A model generated the notes under the pieces. That model had not been told where the DNA came from. It worked only from the letters and a program-made list of their open reading frames with translations, and did not search any database. From CAZOVB01 sp964583095 (GTDB lineage: Bacteria > Planctomycetota > Phycisphaerae > SM23-33), in assembly GCA_964583095.1 (NCBI GenBank), contig CAZOVB010000025.1, positions 1-62,050 on the forward strand: a stretch of 62,050 nucleotides of DNA, in the 5' to 3' direction. Of the stretch, positions 42,806 to 52,227 are shown one piece after another. Both the position numbers and the translations under genes were made by a program. Numbering within the stretch: the first letter of the stretch is position 1; the number at the start of each line of letters is the position of its first letter.

Positions 42806-44155
42806 TCAACTCAGACCCGGCAGCGGATAGTGGCTGTTGCCGAACTGGTCCACATCCACGCCCATTCGGTTCATCATGGCCAGGTGCAGGTTGCACAGCC
42901 GGCGGTCTTCCATCTTTTCGTAGGTCAGTACGCGTCCGGTCTTGAGACTTCCGCCTCCGCCACCTGCCACGATGACCGGGACCTCGTTGGCGTTGTGGCG
43001 GTTGCCGTCGATCATGCTCGTACCGAAGAGAATCATCGAGTTGTCCAGCAGAGACGAGCCGCCCTCATCGATCTTCTTCATGCGATCCATGACATAGGCC
43101 AACTGCTCCACGTGGTACGTGTTGATCTTGCGGTACTGGGGTCGCTTGTCGGTATTGCCGTGATGGGAAATCACGTGCATCGACTCGTTGCTCACGCCGT
43201 CAAGGAAGCCGAAACGCATATCGTAGGTCGCGTCGGACTGGAAGAGCATCGTCGCGATGCGGGTCTTGTCCATCTGCAAGGCCAGGATCAGGATGTCGAG
43301 CATAAGCTTGAAATGCTCGGGGATGCTTTCGGGCAACCCACCCATGGGCCTTTTCATATCCGGTGCGTCAATAGCGGGCTTCCACCCTTCCTGGCGGGGC
43401 TTGGAAGACCGATCGATGCGCTGCTCCAGTTCTCGCACCGTGTTCATGTACTCGTCGAGCTTCTTCTTGTCGGACTCGCTGAGGTTCTTGCGGACATCCT
43501 TGGCCTGGGCCAGGACCGCATCCAGAACGCTCTTGTCTTCTTCCATTCCGCTGCGATCGAAAAGGCTGTCAAAGGCCTGACGCGGGTAGATCTCGGGCGG
43601 AATCGGCGTTTGGGGCGAACTCCACGAAATCGTGTGATAGTAGATCGAGGGTGTGTTGCCGCGCAGCCCCGTCAGGACCGGCTCGCACCCCAAAGCCAGC
43701 GAGGGCATGGGGGTGTTCTTTCCGATCGCCCGGGCCATGAACTGATCGCACGACTCAGCCACGATCGGCTTGGCTCCTGTGGTGATCGGATGACCCGACA
43801 GGAAGTTCGTGAAATACGGAGCGTGGGCCCCGGAGACCTTGTCGAACACGTGGAGACGATTGAGAACGAGAATGTCTTCCTTGTGCGGATCGAGGGGCTT
43901 GAGGGTGTCGCTGAGCTCCATCTGGGCACCTTCGCCCTTGGCCCACCAGACTTCCGGGTCAATCCCGTTTGCGAACATCAGGACGACGTAGCGTCGTGGA
44001 GGCCCGTCGGAATCCTGCGGTTCGGATGCCTGGGCCTTACGGGAAATCGATTCCAGAAACGGCAGCGTCATCGTCGCCCCGAGTCCCTGGAGAAAGACAC
44101 GTCGGCTGAAGCCGCTCCGGTATCCGCCGGTATTTTCGTTATTCGTCTGGTTCAT
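42806..44155 (-). CDS. DUF1552 protein, module B (Tat-exported)
   Basis: 449 residues from the ATG at 44155, overlapping the end of the upstream cytochrome gene by 17 bp. The twin-arginine signal is SGFSRRVFLQGLGATMTLPF. The body follows module A closely: LMFANGIDPEVWWAKGEGAQ, IYYHTISWSSPQTPIPPEIYPRQ, MDKTRIATMLFQSDATYD, VISHHGN, FGTSMIDGNRHNA, CNLHLAMMNRMGVDVDQFG. Its close similarity to 37277-38647 shows a tandem duplication of the whole two-gene module. Activity unknown. Confidence 0.88.
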   Translation of the reverse strand: MNQTNNENTGGYRSGFSRRVFLQGLGATMTLPFLESISRKAQASEPQDSDGPPRRYVVLMFANGIDPEVWWAKGEGAQMELSDTLKPLDPHKEDILVLNRLHVFDKVSGAHAPYFTNFLSGHPITTGAKPIVAESCDQFMARAIGKNTPMPSLALGCEPVLTGLRGNTPSIYYHTISWSSPQTPIPPEIYPRQAFDSLFDRSGMEEDKSVLDAVLAQAKDVRKNLSESDKKKLDEYMNTVRELEQRIDRSSKPRQEGWKPAIDAPDMKRPMGGLPESIPEHFKLMLDILILALQMDKTRIATMLFQSDATYDMRFGFLDGVSNESMHVISHHGNTDKRPQYRKINTYHVEQLAYVMDRMKKIDEGGSSLLDNSMILFGTSMIDGNRHNANEVPVIVAGGGGGSLKTGRVLTYEKMEDRRLCNLHLAMMNRMGVDVDQFGNSHYPLPGLS

Positions 44156-47100
44156 TGCTGCTTGCTCCTGGTTGAGGTGCATCGGTTCGGGCAGAATGTG
44201 CTTGGAGATCCTGTCGGTATCTGAATTGCCGGCTGGCAACAATCATCTCCAGCACGGTGGTCGCGGCGTAGTCGTCTTCCTCAAGGGAAGCCATCATGTT
44301 CTGGATCAACGGTTCGTCGCCGGGCTGCAGGGCGCGACCCAGTGCGTAACCGGTGAGTTTTCGGCAGAATTGGCGAACGATCTTGTCTTCGTTGTCATTG
44401 CAGAACTTTCGGAAGCCGGCGAAGCCGGCAATTTCCCGACCGGTTTTGGTGACACCCACAGCCTGGACCTCGTTGCCGGCCCGGTAGCTTTGGCGCCATC
44501 GGCCGATCGGATCGAAATTCTCCAGGCTCATGCCCGGTGGATCCATGATGTCATGGCAGGAGGCACATCCGGGCAGCTTCCGATGAAGCTTGAGCTGCTC
44601 GGCCACAGTGAGTCCTTCCGGATTGGTTTCTTCATCGCTGATGGGCGGAACATTGGGCGGCGGTTCGCCGACCGGCGTTCCCATCAGGGCCCCGGTGACC
44701 CAGTTGCCTCGAAGGACCGGACTGGTTCGAAGAGCGGTGCTCGTGCGGGTCAGGATGCTGCCCATGGCGATCACGCCGCCCCGCTGCTGCTGGGGAATCT
44801 CGACGCGCCGCATCTGATCGCCCTCGACGCCCTCGATGCCATAATGCCCTGCCAGTTCTTCATTGAGGAAGGCATATTCCGCCAGCCAGAGGTCCCGAAC
44901 GCTTCGGTCCTGGCCGAAAAGCTCCTGAAAGAACAGCACGGATTCCTCGAACATCGCCTTTCGAAGCGACTCGGTGAACTCCGGAAACAGCTCCTGGTCG
45001 GGCGTATTGTACTGATCGAAATTCGCGAAACCCAACCACTGGGCGGCAAACTGGGACCCCAGGGCCCGGCTTCGCGGGTCCTTGAGCATGCGATGCACCT
45101 GCCGGACCAGGATATCCGATTCCTGGAGTTGGCCCTTCTCGGCCAGGTCCAGCAGTTCCTCGTCGGGCACAGAGGCCCAGAGGAAGAAGGACAGCCGGGT
45201 GGCCAGTTCATAGTCCGACAGGGCATAGGGTTCGTGCGATCCCTTGGACTGCTGGACGAGGAAGACGAACTGCGGGCTGACCAGTACCACTCGGAGGGGA
45301 AGACGAACCGCCACTTCGAAGTTTCGGCCCTTGCTTCGCTGCTGATGGTAGTACTGCATCAGCTCGTCGAGCTTCTCGCTGCTTACGTCTTTTCGCCAGG
45401 CGCGGCGGGCGAAGTTCAGAATCAGCTTTTTGGCATGATCGGCCAGCAGCGCCTCGTGCTCCTGGTAGGCTTGGAGGAGCTTGTCGTATTCTTTGCGGGT
45501 ATCCTCGTCCCAGCTCCGGACGACAGTGGCCGGCGGGAGAATGCCCTCGTCGATTTCCTCCAGGCCCTGCTTCCGCAGGAACGCGAGCATGTCCTGCTGG
45601 GGGACCTGGGCAAGAAGGACGATATCCCGGTCGATCTTCTCCAGTTCCTCCCGCGCTTCGGGGGTAGCGCCGTTGATGATCTGATCGAACGTGTAGTAGT
45701 ACATCTGCTCCGGCTCGCCCTGGTTGGCTTTTCCCGCGCGGAGCTGAAGGTTCTCATTCCAGGGCCCGCCGATATACTTGGGATCCACCTTGTCCCAACC
45801 CCAGAACCAGAAGTCCGCCTTGGCCTGGGCGCCGCCCTTGATCCGGCTCTCGAGCATTTCCTTGAGCTTCTCGCCGACCTCGAACAGGTCCTTGACCTTC
45901 TCACTGCCTTCGGGCCCGTAGAACCAGCGCTGGCGCAGCAGTTCCAGGCCGTCTTCGGGCAGTTCGGTGTCGATGAGCGTCTGGACGCCGGCCTGGTCGG
46001 CATCGGGCAGATCCAGGTCCACGCACGCGTCGATCCGCAACTCCTGGGCCTCCTTGGGCAGCAGGAGCTTCAAGGCGGCCGGGGCGTGAACAGCCACCGC
46101 GCCGGCGTCGATCTTCGCATCCTTGACCGGGTGGGTACCCCACGCGACGGGCTCTGCCTGAGGGGTCTGCAACTTGCCGACCTGCGATACGCTCTTCTCC
46201 GAGCCATCGGCGAGCTTGACCCGGCCATTCTTCCAGACCACGTAGTCGCCCTCGTTGCCGTCGTAGGCGGGGGAAGCGATCAGGAACAACTCTTTGAATT
46301 CGCTGGTATCGATGATGTACTCGTAGCAGCCCTTGGCCAATCGCTCCTGGAAGGTCTTTTCCTCCGGCGTCTTGGCGCGCCGGTCGGGCCGATGGGACCT
46401 GTCGATCCGGTAGGGTTCGCGGCTTCCGGGGCGAAGCCGATCGAAGACGCTGTCGAATCCGGCAAAGATCCTGCGAAGCTCGTGTGTCTCGATTTTCCCG
46501 GGTGCCGGCAGGGCCCGCCATTTCTTTGCGAAGGTGCCCAGAACGCCCTTGAGCGACTCATCGCTCAGGAGGTCGTACCACTTCTCCAGCGAGACCGGAT
46601 GGAGGCGAAGGGAGTATTCGTTGGCGACCTTCCTGAAGTCCGCTCCCTTCAGGCGAACCGTTTCGTTGCGATATCGATACAGCCAGGCCGCTTCGAAATA
46701 GGCCCCGTGACGCAGACCCAGTTCCTCCTCCAGCCGGCCCAGCAGGCGGTTGGCATAATAGTCATTCTGCACGTTGAGCCACCCCACCCGCCGGCGAACC
46801 ACGTAATACCGGAGCTCTTCGGGGCTGATGAACTCCGGAAGCGGATTCGACGCCCAGTTCAACCCCTGGATGGGCGTAATGCGACAGTGCTGGAGGATAT
46901 CGCGACTGGCTGTGAGGAACTTCCGGGTAAGCTGGGGCGTGGTGCTCATGGCATCGCCCACATTGCTGAAGCCCTCTCCGCCGCCGCCTTCGCGAGGGAA
47001 CTGGCGGGCAGGCTGGATGTCCACCCCCGTCAGGTCGCGAATGACGTTATCGTACTGATCCGGGTTCAGACGAGGCATGGTCACCGGCCCGGGCATGTCG

Positions 47101-48371
47101 GCCCGCAGCTGCGCGATTTCTTCCCGGACGTTCACCAGGAATTCCAGCAGTTCCCTGCGCCGCTCCAGGCTGGGCTGGGGGCTCAACTCCGGGGGCATCC
47201 GATCATTTTCGACCACGAGAATCATCTTCTCCAGGCGCCGGCCGTCCTGCTGAAGATCCGAGACTCTCTCGATATTGTCCAGGTGGATCTCACCCTTGGG
47301 GTGACTTCCGCTGTGGCAGGTCAGGCAGTACTGGCCCAGGAGGGGCTTGATCTCCGTAACGAATTCACTGTCGTAGATCGACTCCCGTGCGGTGATGGGG
47401 ATTTCCTGCTCTTCCGGCTCCAGGATCACCGGGGCTGAATCGGATGGATCAATGTTCACGCCCGTAAGTTCGCGAACCTTGGCGTAGTAGGCCTCGGGGT
47501 CGTCGCGCGGGGGAAGTTGCATCCCTTTCTGCGAGGCCAGCAGGTCCACCGCATCGGCGGCAAAGGCGATGGCGGTTTGCATCTGTCCCTTGCCGGGCTG
47601 GGGTTGACCCTTGGGGGGCATGCGGTTTTCCACCAGCACCTGGAGCATCACCCCGGTGACCTGCGGGTCCTTGGCCAGGTCCGTCTTGCCTTCCAGCGCA
47701 ACCAGATCCACCCCGCCCCCTGCTCCAAGGCCCTGATGACAGCGGAAGCAGTACTCCTCGAAAATCGGTCGCACGGCGGCGGCATAATCCACCTCGGCCG
47801 AATCGGGGTCGTATTCATCCGGCCGCGCGCCGGAAAAGTAGTCCTCTCCGTAGATGAGGATTCCACCCTCGTGGCCGGCCCAGCCGACCAGAACCATCGT
47901 CACCAGCAAGCCCAGGCGTGTCAGCCAGCGCGAGATGTTGCAGTCCTTGAGGCGGCCGATTTCGTAGACGATCAGTGTCAGAAGGGCCACTACCGCCGTC
48001 GATACAGCCAGCCAGCGATGGAGAGAGACGGTCTGCTCGGCGTAGCCTTTCTCGTCGGCCCGGATCCATCCGCTGGTCACCGAGAAGATGGCCCCCAATA
48101 CGCCCAGCCACAGACACCATCGCATCGCCCCTTCCCAGCCGGGGCTCTTGCGGAAGATCGCCCAGATCCATCCCGCACCGGCGGCAGCAATCAGCAGCGC
48201 GATGGGGAAGTGAACCACCAGCGGATGCAGTCTTCCATACAGCGTCCATGACAAAGAGGGGTCGAAAGCGGCCAGAACGGCTTGGCCAAGCGCAGTCATT
48301 CCACCAATAAAACAAAGGGATCGCAGCACGATTTTCGTCTTTCCAGGTCTTGGAGAACTGGGAATTGCCAT
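44139..48371 (-). CDS. Planctomycete-type membrane cytochrome with two PSCyt1 domains, module B
   Basis: 1410 residues from the ATG at 48371; an in-frame extension to 48458 precedes the predicted transcription start. Order: DUF2231-like membrane unit (about 40-165, LHPLVVHFPIALLIAAAGAGW), a first cytochrome domain with CFRCH (208-212), an added second one with CLTCH (349-353), then DUF1587 (MPRLNPDQYDNVIRDLTGVD), DUF1592/1595, DUF1588 with CASCH (about 1269-1273) and DUF1585. Module A has only one N-terminal cytochrome domain, so this paralogue gained, or module A lost, about 140 residues. It should be a three-heme membrane redox protein paired with the DUF1552 gene that overlaps its end. Confidence 0.88.
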   Translation of the reverse strand: MAIPSSPRPGKTKIVLRSLCFIGGMTALGQAVLAAFDPSLSWTLYGRLHPLVVHFPIALLIAAAGAGWIWAIFRKSPGWEGAMRWCLWLGVLGAIFSVTSGWIRADEKGYAEQTVSLHRWLAVSTAVVALLTLIVYEIGRLKDCNISRWLTRLGLLVTMVLVGWAGHEGGILIYGEDYFSGARPDEYDPDSAEVDYAAAVRPIFEEYCFRCHQGLGAGGGVDLVALEGKTDLAKDPQVTGVMLQVLVENRMPPKGQPQPGKGQMQTAIAFAADAVDLLASQKGMQLPPRDDPEAYYAKVRELTGVNIDPSDSAPVILEPEEQEIPITARESIYDSEFVTEIKPLLGQYCLTCHSGSHPKGEIHLDNIERVSDLQQDGRRLEKMILVVENDRMPPELSPQPSLERRRELLEFLVNVREEIAQLRADMPGPVTMPRLNPDQYDNVIRDLTGVDIQPARQFPREGGGGEGFSNVGDAMSTTPQLTRKFLTASRDILQHCRITPIQGLNWASNPLPEFISPEELRYYVVRRRVGWLNVQNDYYANRLLGRLEEELGLRHGAYFEAAWLYRYRNETVRLKGADFRKVANEYSLRLHPVSLEKWYDLLSDESLKGVLGTFAKKWRALPAPGKIETHELRRIFAGFDSVFDRLRPGSREPYRIDRSHRPDRRAKTPEEKTFQERLAKGCYEYIIDTSEFKELFLIASPAYDGNEGDYVVWKNGRVKLADGSEKSVSQVGKLQTPQAEPVAWGTHPVKDAKIDAGAVAVHAPAALKLLLPKEAQELRIDACVDLDLPDADQAGVQTLIDTELPEDGLELLRQRWFYGPEGSEKVKDLFEVGEKLKEMLESRIKGGAQAKADFWFWGWDKVDPKYIGGPWNENLQLRAGKANQGEPEQMYYYTFDQIINGATPEAREELEKIDRDIVLLAQVPQQDMLAFLRKQGLEEIDEGILPPATVVRSWDEDTRKEYDKLLQAYQEHEALLADHAKKLILNFARRAWRKDVSSEKLDELMQYYHQQRSKGRNFEVAVRLPLRVVLVSPQFVFLVQQSKGSHEPYALSDYELATRLSFFLWASVPDEELLDLAEKGQLQESDILVRQVHRMLKDPRSRALGSQFAAQWLGFANFDQYNTPDQELFPEFTESLRKAMFEESVLFFQELFGQDRSVRDLWLAEYAFLNEELAGHYGIEGVEGDQMRRVEIPQQQRGGVIAMGSILTRTSTALRTSPVLRGNWVTGALMGTPVGEPPPNVPPISDEETNPEGLTVAEQLKLHRKLPGCASCHDIMDPPGMSLENFDPIGRWRQSYRAGNEVQAVGVTKTGREIAGFAGFRKFCNDNEDKIVRQFCRKLTGYALGRALQPGDEPLIQNMMASLEEDDYAATTVLEMIVASRQFRYRQDLQAHSARTDAPQPGASSNEPDE

Positions 48372-48398
48372 CGGTCGCGGGCAATTTCGTTCAAGATG

Positions 48399-48427
48399 AT
48401 TGTAACGTTTTGACGTGCGATCCCCAA
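48399..48427 (-). promoter_or_regulatory. Promoter of cytochrome module B
   Basis: On the minus strand TTGGGG (48427-48422), 17 bp, TACAAT (48404-48399). It places the transcript start about 20 bp before the ATG at 48371. The string CGTTACAAT also occurs upstream of ahbC. Confidence 0.5.
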
Positions 48428-48538
48428 AAAAAACCGACGTCCTCTTTTCAGATTCCAACTATTGATATAATCTTTTGCGCAGAGGCCGGTCCGACAGAGG
48501 ATTCCCCCGAAATCTCAAGAGCAACCCCCCCGGAAGTC

Positions 48539-50221
48539 TCAGCCCCCCCGGGCTTCGGTCAGGGCCTTTCGACACTCATCGAGAAGCTGTTTGACCTTGA
48601 AAGGCTTCATGATGACAGCAGCCAGGCCCTGCTTGCGGGCCCGGACGATCGAATGGCTCGGATCGTATCCAAAGCCGGTAATCAGGATAACGGCTGTCTC
48701 CTTCCGCACCTCTTTGGCGGCGGCGAAAACCTGGTACCCATTGGCCCCGGGCATCTTGATATCGCTGATGACCAAATCGTAGTCCTGCTGCGAGATCTTC
48801 TCGATCGCCGCCTGCCCGTTACAAGCCGTCTCAACGTCACAGCCGTAGGGTTCCAGAACGTCGTGAACGGTCTGACGGATCAGTTCCTCATCGTCTACAA
48901 CCAGGATCCGTTTGCCGGTCAGGACCGGATCTCGGGTCACCGCATTCTTGGGAGCATCCAGGACGCCGGTCCGGCCTGCCCGGGAAAGGGCCTGTACCGA
49001 CTGGCGGGCCTGGTTGGCGGCATCGATCAGTTCGCCAAGCCGGCTTCGCAGATCGTCGTGGCCTATGTAGTCTTCCTGCAACTCCGAAGCCTGGGAAATC
49101 AGATCGTTCAGCGGGCCGGTCATTTCAGCGCAGATGGAGCCGCTGAGCTGATTGTGCGTGGAATACCGTTCGAAGACAAGCAGGTTGAGGATGTGAAGTG
49201 CAAGAGCCACGTGGTTGGCGAACATCTCGGCGAACTGGCGGTCTTCTTCGTTGAAAGCGTTCTTCTGACGGCTCTCAGCGTTGAGCACCCCGATGACCTT
49301 GTCGTGCAGTCTCAGCGGCACGGTGACGCTGCTTCGGGCGTTTTCCAGCCCGGGCAGATACCGGGGATCCTCGCGGATGTCGGTACAGATATAACTGGTC
49401 CCCGTAGAGGCCACGTATCCGCAGATGCCGTTGTCTTCCGTCGAGGCGAAGAGCTCGTACGTGCTGGGATCTTCGTCGAGCCCGACGCTGGTAACGACCT
49501 CCAGCCGGTTGCTCTTCTCGTTAAGCAACAGGACGGCGAAGTGTTCGTAATCCAGTACGTCCTTGCTGCAACGGATAATACGCTCTTCCAGCGTGGCCAG
49601 TCGCTGACGGGCGTCGCGGTTTCGAAGCAGGTCGTAGTCCAGACGGACCAGTTCGCGACCCGCGCGCTGGATGGTATTGAGCTTGAGCTGCTGACGCCGC
49701 TGGTTGGTGGCGTTGACCACGACGGCTGCGACCTGGCTCAGGATGCCCTGGCGGTCCAGCACGGGCGAACAGATTACCTCGTAGTATGTTCCTCCCTCGG
49801 GCATGAGGCTGAAGCGCTTGGCTTTGAGCTCCTCTTTCTCGCGCCGCTCGGAGGCAAATTCCTCGTAGACTTTCAAGCACACGCGACGCAGGGACTCGAT
49901 GTGCGCCGCGGGAAACTGTCGAAGGCGCCGGTTGGCCCAGACAAGCTCCCCTCCCGAGCCGATGATGCACACACCATCTCCGATGGTATCCAGAACCACC
50001 GAAGCCTGCTGCATGCCGCAGCCCCGCTCGAGGGGCAGAAAGTCGCCCGTCTCGGCCAGTACGGCATCGAAGCGCCTCTGCCGCATCGCGTCCAAGGCGG
50101 CATCCAGGTCGTCGGCATACTGGATCTGGTAATGGCCCTCCAAATGCTCCAGCACTCCCTGGTGCTGAAGATTTGGCCCCCTCAAAACCAAGAGCTTCTT
50201 TACGTCCGTCTGCTCTGTCAT
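48539..50221 (-). CDS. PAS-GAF-receiver signalling protein without kinase domain
   Basis: 560 residues. An N-terminal degenerate receiver-like part (about 8-75, VLEHLEGHYQIQYADDLDAA) is followed by a PAS-like domain (ASVVLDTIGDGVCIIG...), a GAF domain (about 205-365, CSKDVLDYEHFAVLLLNEK, ENARSSVTVPLRLHDKVIG) and a helical stretch like a histidine kinase dimerisation region but without a clear phospho-acceptor H-box. A C-terminal receiver has ILVVDDEELI, the phospho-acceptor in DLVISDIKMPG, and the KPF lysine. No HATPase and no DNA-binding or output domain is present. It may relay or sequester phosphate for another kinase. The ATG at 50221 fits the promoter at 50269-50297. Confidence 0.75.
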   Translation of the reverse strand: MTEQTDVKKLLVLRGPNLQHQGVLEHLEGHYQIQYADDLDAALDAMRQRRFDAVLAETGDFLPLERGCGMQQASVVLDTIGDGVCIIGSGGELVWANRRLRQFPAAHIESLRRVCLKVYEEFASERREKEELKAKRFSLMPEGGTYYEVICSPVLDRQGILSQVAAVVVNATNQRRQQLKLNTIQRAGRELVRLDYDLLRNRDARQRLATLEERIIRCSKDVLDYEHFAVLLLNEKSNRLEVVTSVGLDEDPSTYELFASTEDNGICGYVASTGTSYICTDIREDPRYLPGLENARSSVTVPLRLHDKVIGVLNAESRQKNAFNEEDRQFAEMFANHVALALHILNLLVFERYSTHNQLSGSICAEMTGPLNDLISQASELQEDYIGHDDLRSRLGELIDAANQARQSVQALSRAGRTGVLDAPKNAVTRDPVLTGKRILVVDDEELIRQTVHDVLEPYGCDVETACNGQAAIEKISQQDYDLVISDIKMPGANGYQVFAAAKEVRKETAVILITGFGYDPSHSIVRARKQGLAAVIMKPFKVKQLLDECRKALTEARGG

Positions 50222-50268
50222 TACTGCTGCCTCAAAAGGGGCCAAGTACTGCGATTTTTACGATTATC

Positions 50269-50297
50269 ATTCTAATAAATAGACCGCAAAAGGTCAA
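50269..50297 (-). promoter_or_regulatory. Promoter of the PAS-GAF-receiver gene
   Basis: On the minus strand TTGACC (50297-50292), 17 bp, TAGAAT (50274-50269), located just after the hemC stop, so this gene has its own promoter downstream of the ATP synthase operon. Confidence 0.7.
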
Positions 50298-50306
50298 TAG
50301 TATCTA

Positions 50307-51236
50307 CTACCCAGGCAGGGAAAACCACTCACCAGCTCCTCCATCGGCCAAGTCGCCATATAAGGCATCGGCGACCTGCAGAGCCTGGACCTGGCGCGTA
50401 TGGGACCGAAGCATCCGACCGCCGGTGGGATCTCCGGCCATGGCATAGCCCTGCCAACCGCCTTCTTCGAACGGGGTTATATGAACGGCCAGGCAACTGT
50501 GGCAATCGGCCTCCAGGCGGGCGACGACCGTTCGTTCGGCCTGGAGTGCCTGGCGGGTGGAATCCTCTTCAATTCGGCCCAGGAGAGCAATCAAATCTAC
50601 TCTTTCAGAGAGGGTCTGCAAGGCCAGGACGCCCTGCCCCCCGGCCGGCGTGAATTCGCGACTGCACAGGGGAAAAATGCGCCGGCGGTGGGCCTCGATC
50701 AGTCCGCAGCGACGCAGCCCCGCCATGGCCAGGATCACCGCATCCAGCGGCTCGGAATTGCCCCGAAGCACGCGAGCCAGGCGCGTTTCGACATTGCCCC
50801 GGATCGGCAGGATCTCCACGCCGGGGAACATCTCGCCGGCCAGCATGGCCCGGCGACTGGAACCGGTGCCGATCCGGTCTCCCTGGGTCAGTTGATCCGG
50901 ACAGAGCCCTTCGCGGCAGACCAGGGCATCGCGCGGATCTTCGCGGGGTGGAATCGAGGCCAGGCAGAAACGCTGCGACATCTGTCCGGGCAGGTCCTTG
51001 GCCGAATGAACGGCAAAGTCGATCTGCTCTTCAAGAAGGGCCTTTTCCAGTTCACGGGTGAAAAGGCCCTTTCCCCCGGCCGAGACAAGCGGCCCGCGGA
51101 CCCGGTCGCCGGTGGTGACGATGGGGACCCGTTCCACCTGCAGGTCGGGACAGGCCGCAGTGAGCATGTCGGCCACCTGCCCGCTCTGGGCCATGGCCAG
51201 TCGGCTTCGTCGCGTCCCAAGGCGCAGGATTTTCAA
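50307..51236 (-). CDS. hemC: Porphobilinogen deaminase (hydroxymethylbilane synthase)
   Basis: 309 residues. It polymerises four porphobilinogens to hydroxymethylbilane. Seen: LRLGTRRSRLAMAQSGQVAD, GGKGLFTRELEKALL, DFAVHSAKDLP, IGTGSSRRAMLA, RGNVETRLARVLRG and the cofactor-cysteine region LEADCHSCLAVHI, where the usual GGCQxP motif reads ADCHSC. One of these cysteines should hold the dipyrromethane cofactor. It follows atpC by 12 bp and is probably the last gene of the ATP synthase operon, an unusual position. It feeds the siroheme/heme route together with hemB. Confidence 0.92.
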   Translation of the reverse strand: MKILRLGTRRSRLAMAQSGQVADMLTAACPDLQVERVPIVTTGDRVRGPLVSAGGKGLFTRELEKALLEEQIDFAVHSAKDLPGQMSQRFCLASIPPREDPRDALVCREGLCPDQLTQGDRIGTGSSRRAMLAGEMFPGVEILPIRGNVETRLARVLRGNSEPLDAVILAMAGLRRCGLIEAHRRRIFPLCSREFTPAGGQGVLALQTLSERVDLIALLGRIEEDSTRQALQAERTVVARLEADCHSCLAVHITPFEEGGWQGYAMAGDPTGGRMLRSHTRQVQALQVADALYGDLADGGAGEWFSLPG

Positions 51237-51248
51237 GGGCGATCCCTT

Positions 51249-51695
51249 CTATTCTTCGAACTCGGGTTTGGTCACGAGGCCTCGCCTGCGGCGATAGCGT
51301 TGGGCGGCATTGAAGCGTTCGCGGGCGGCTTCGATCCGCTCCTGGCGGACGGCTTGTTCCTGCGGCGTGCGGGCAGGCATTGCCTGGGCCTGCTGGAGTT
51401 GCTCCCAGGCCTGCTCTGCGTTGAGTCTGGAAATCTCGCAGGCCTCCTCGGCCAGGAAGACGAGCTGGTCGTTGCTCATCCGGGCGAATCCGCGAGAGAT
51501 GAAGTACTCCTGCTGCGGGCCCTTGTCGCGGGTCACGATCAACTCCCCCACCCCAAGCAGGGCGACCATCGGGCTGCGTCCTCCCAGAACGCCGACCTTC
51601 CCATCGCTGGCGGGAAACTGCACGTGATGAGCGCTGTCCGAAGCCACGTGCTCGGAGGGTGTGTAAATGTCGCATTGAAACGGTCGACGAGGCAT
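51249..51695 (-). CDS. atpC: ATP synthase F1 epsilon subunit
   Basis: 148 residues. The N-terminal beta-sandwich (FQCDIYTPSEHVASDSAHHVQFPASDGKVGVLGGRSPMVALLGVGEL) and the following FISRGFARMSNDQLVFLAEEA match AtpC. The C-terminal helical part (AEQAWEQLQQAQ..., ERFNAAQRYRRRRG) is also present, so rotational inhibition is possible. It is separated from atpD by the nitroreductase gene rather than following it directly as in most bacteria. Confidence 0.88.
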   Translation of the reverse strand: MPRRPFQCDIYTPSEHVASDSAHHVQFPASDGKVGVLGGRSPMVALLGVGELIVTRDKGPQQEYFISRGFARMSNDQLVFLAEEACEISRLNAEQAWEQLQQAQAMPARTPQEQAVRQERIEAARERFNAAQRYRRRRGLVTKPEFEE

Positions 51696-51709
51696 GCAGG
51701 TTCTTCTTT

Positions 51710-52225
51710 CTACGAAAAGCGATCGTAGCAGACAACCTCATCGAGCGCTTTTCGCGGCTTTGGAGAGTCGCCCTGATCGCCCTTGCGTGAACCGATCGTC
51801 AACAGTTCGATTACGCGACAAGCCTCAGGGATGCCCAGGAGCTGCTTGCAGGCGCGCTGATCGAAATGCCCGATCCAGCAGGTCCCCAGTCCCTCAGCGG
51901 TTGCAGCCTGGACCATATGGTCCAGGGCGATGGCCAGATCGACCGGGCCTGCCTCGACCTGGCAGAACATGGTGTATGGATCGGTGGACACGGCAGCGAC
52001 AATCACCGCTGCCCGGGCCATCCAGGGCTGCTCACAGACGTTGGAAGCCAGCTCGCGCCGAAGAGTCTCATCACGTACGACCACAAACTTCCACTGCTGT
52101 CGATTGCGGGCAGAGGGGGCAAGTCGCCCCGCATCGAGGATCCGATTCAGGACCGCATCGTCGATCGGCTCGCCGTTGTAGGAACGCACGCTGGATCTGC
52201 GTCGGATCGCTTCGTAGATGTCCAT
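51710..52225 (-). CDS. Nitroreductase-family flavoprotein inside the ATP synthase operon
   Basis: 171 residues. FMN-binding arginines at the start (MDIYEAIRRRSSVRSYNGEPI), the SARNRQQWKFVVVRD loop and the segment ATAEGLGTCWIGHFD are typical of nitroreductase-like oxidoreductases using NAD(P)H. It begins 2 bp after the atpD stop and ends 14 bp before the atpC start, in the same direction, so it is clearly cotranscribed with the ATP synthase. The physiological substrate is unknown; quinone or flavin-linked redox sensing is one possibility. Confidence 0.88.
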   Translation of the reverse strand: MDIYEAIRRRSSVRSYNGEPIDDAVLNRILDAGRLAPSARNRQQWKFVVVRDETLRRELASNVCEQPWMARAAVIVAAVSTDPYTMFCQVEAGPVDLAIALDHMVQAATAEGLGTCWIGHFDQRACKQLLGIPEACRVIELLTIGSRKGDQGDSPKPRKALDEVVCYDRFS

Positions 52226-52227
52226 GG

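Noticed and set aside
44172..47438. 1088-codon frame antisense to the module B cytochrome
   Set aside because: It is the shadow of a strongly GC3-biased gene; the translation is Leu/Gly/Val-rich without motifs, while the minus strand has full domain signatures.
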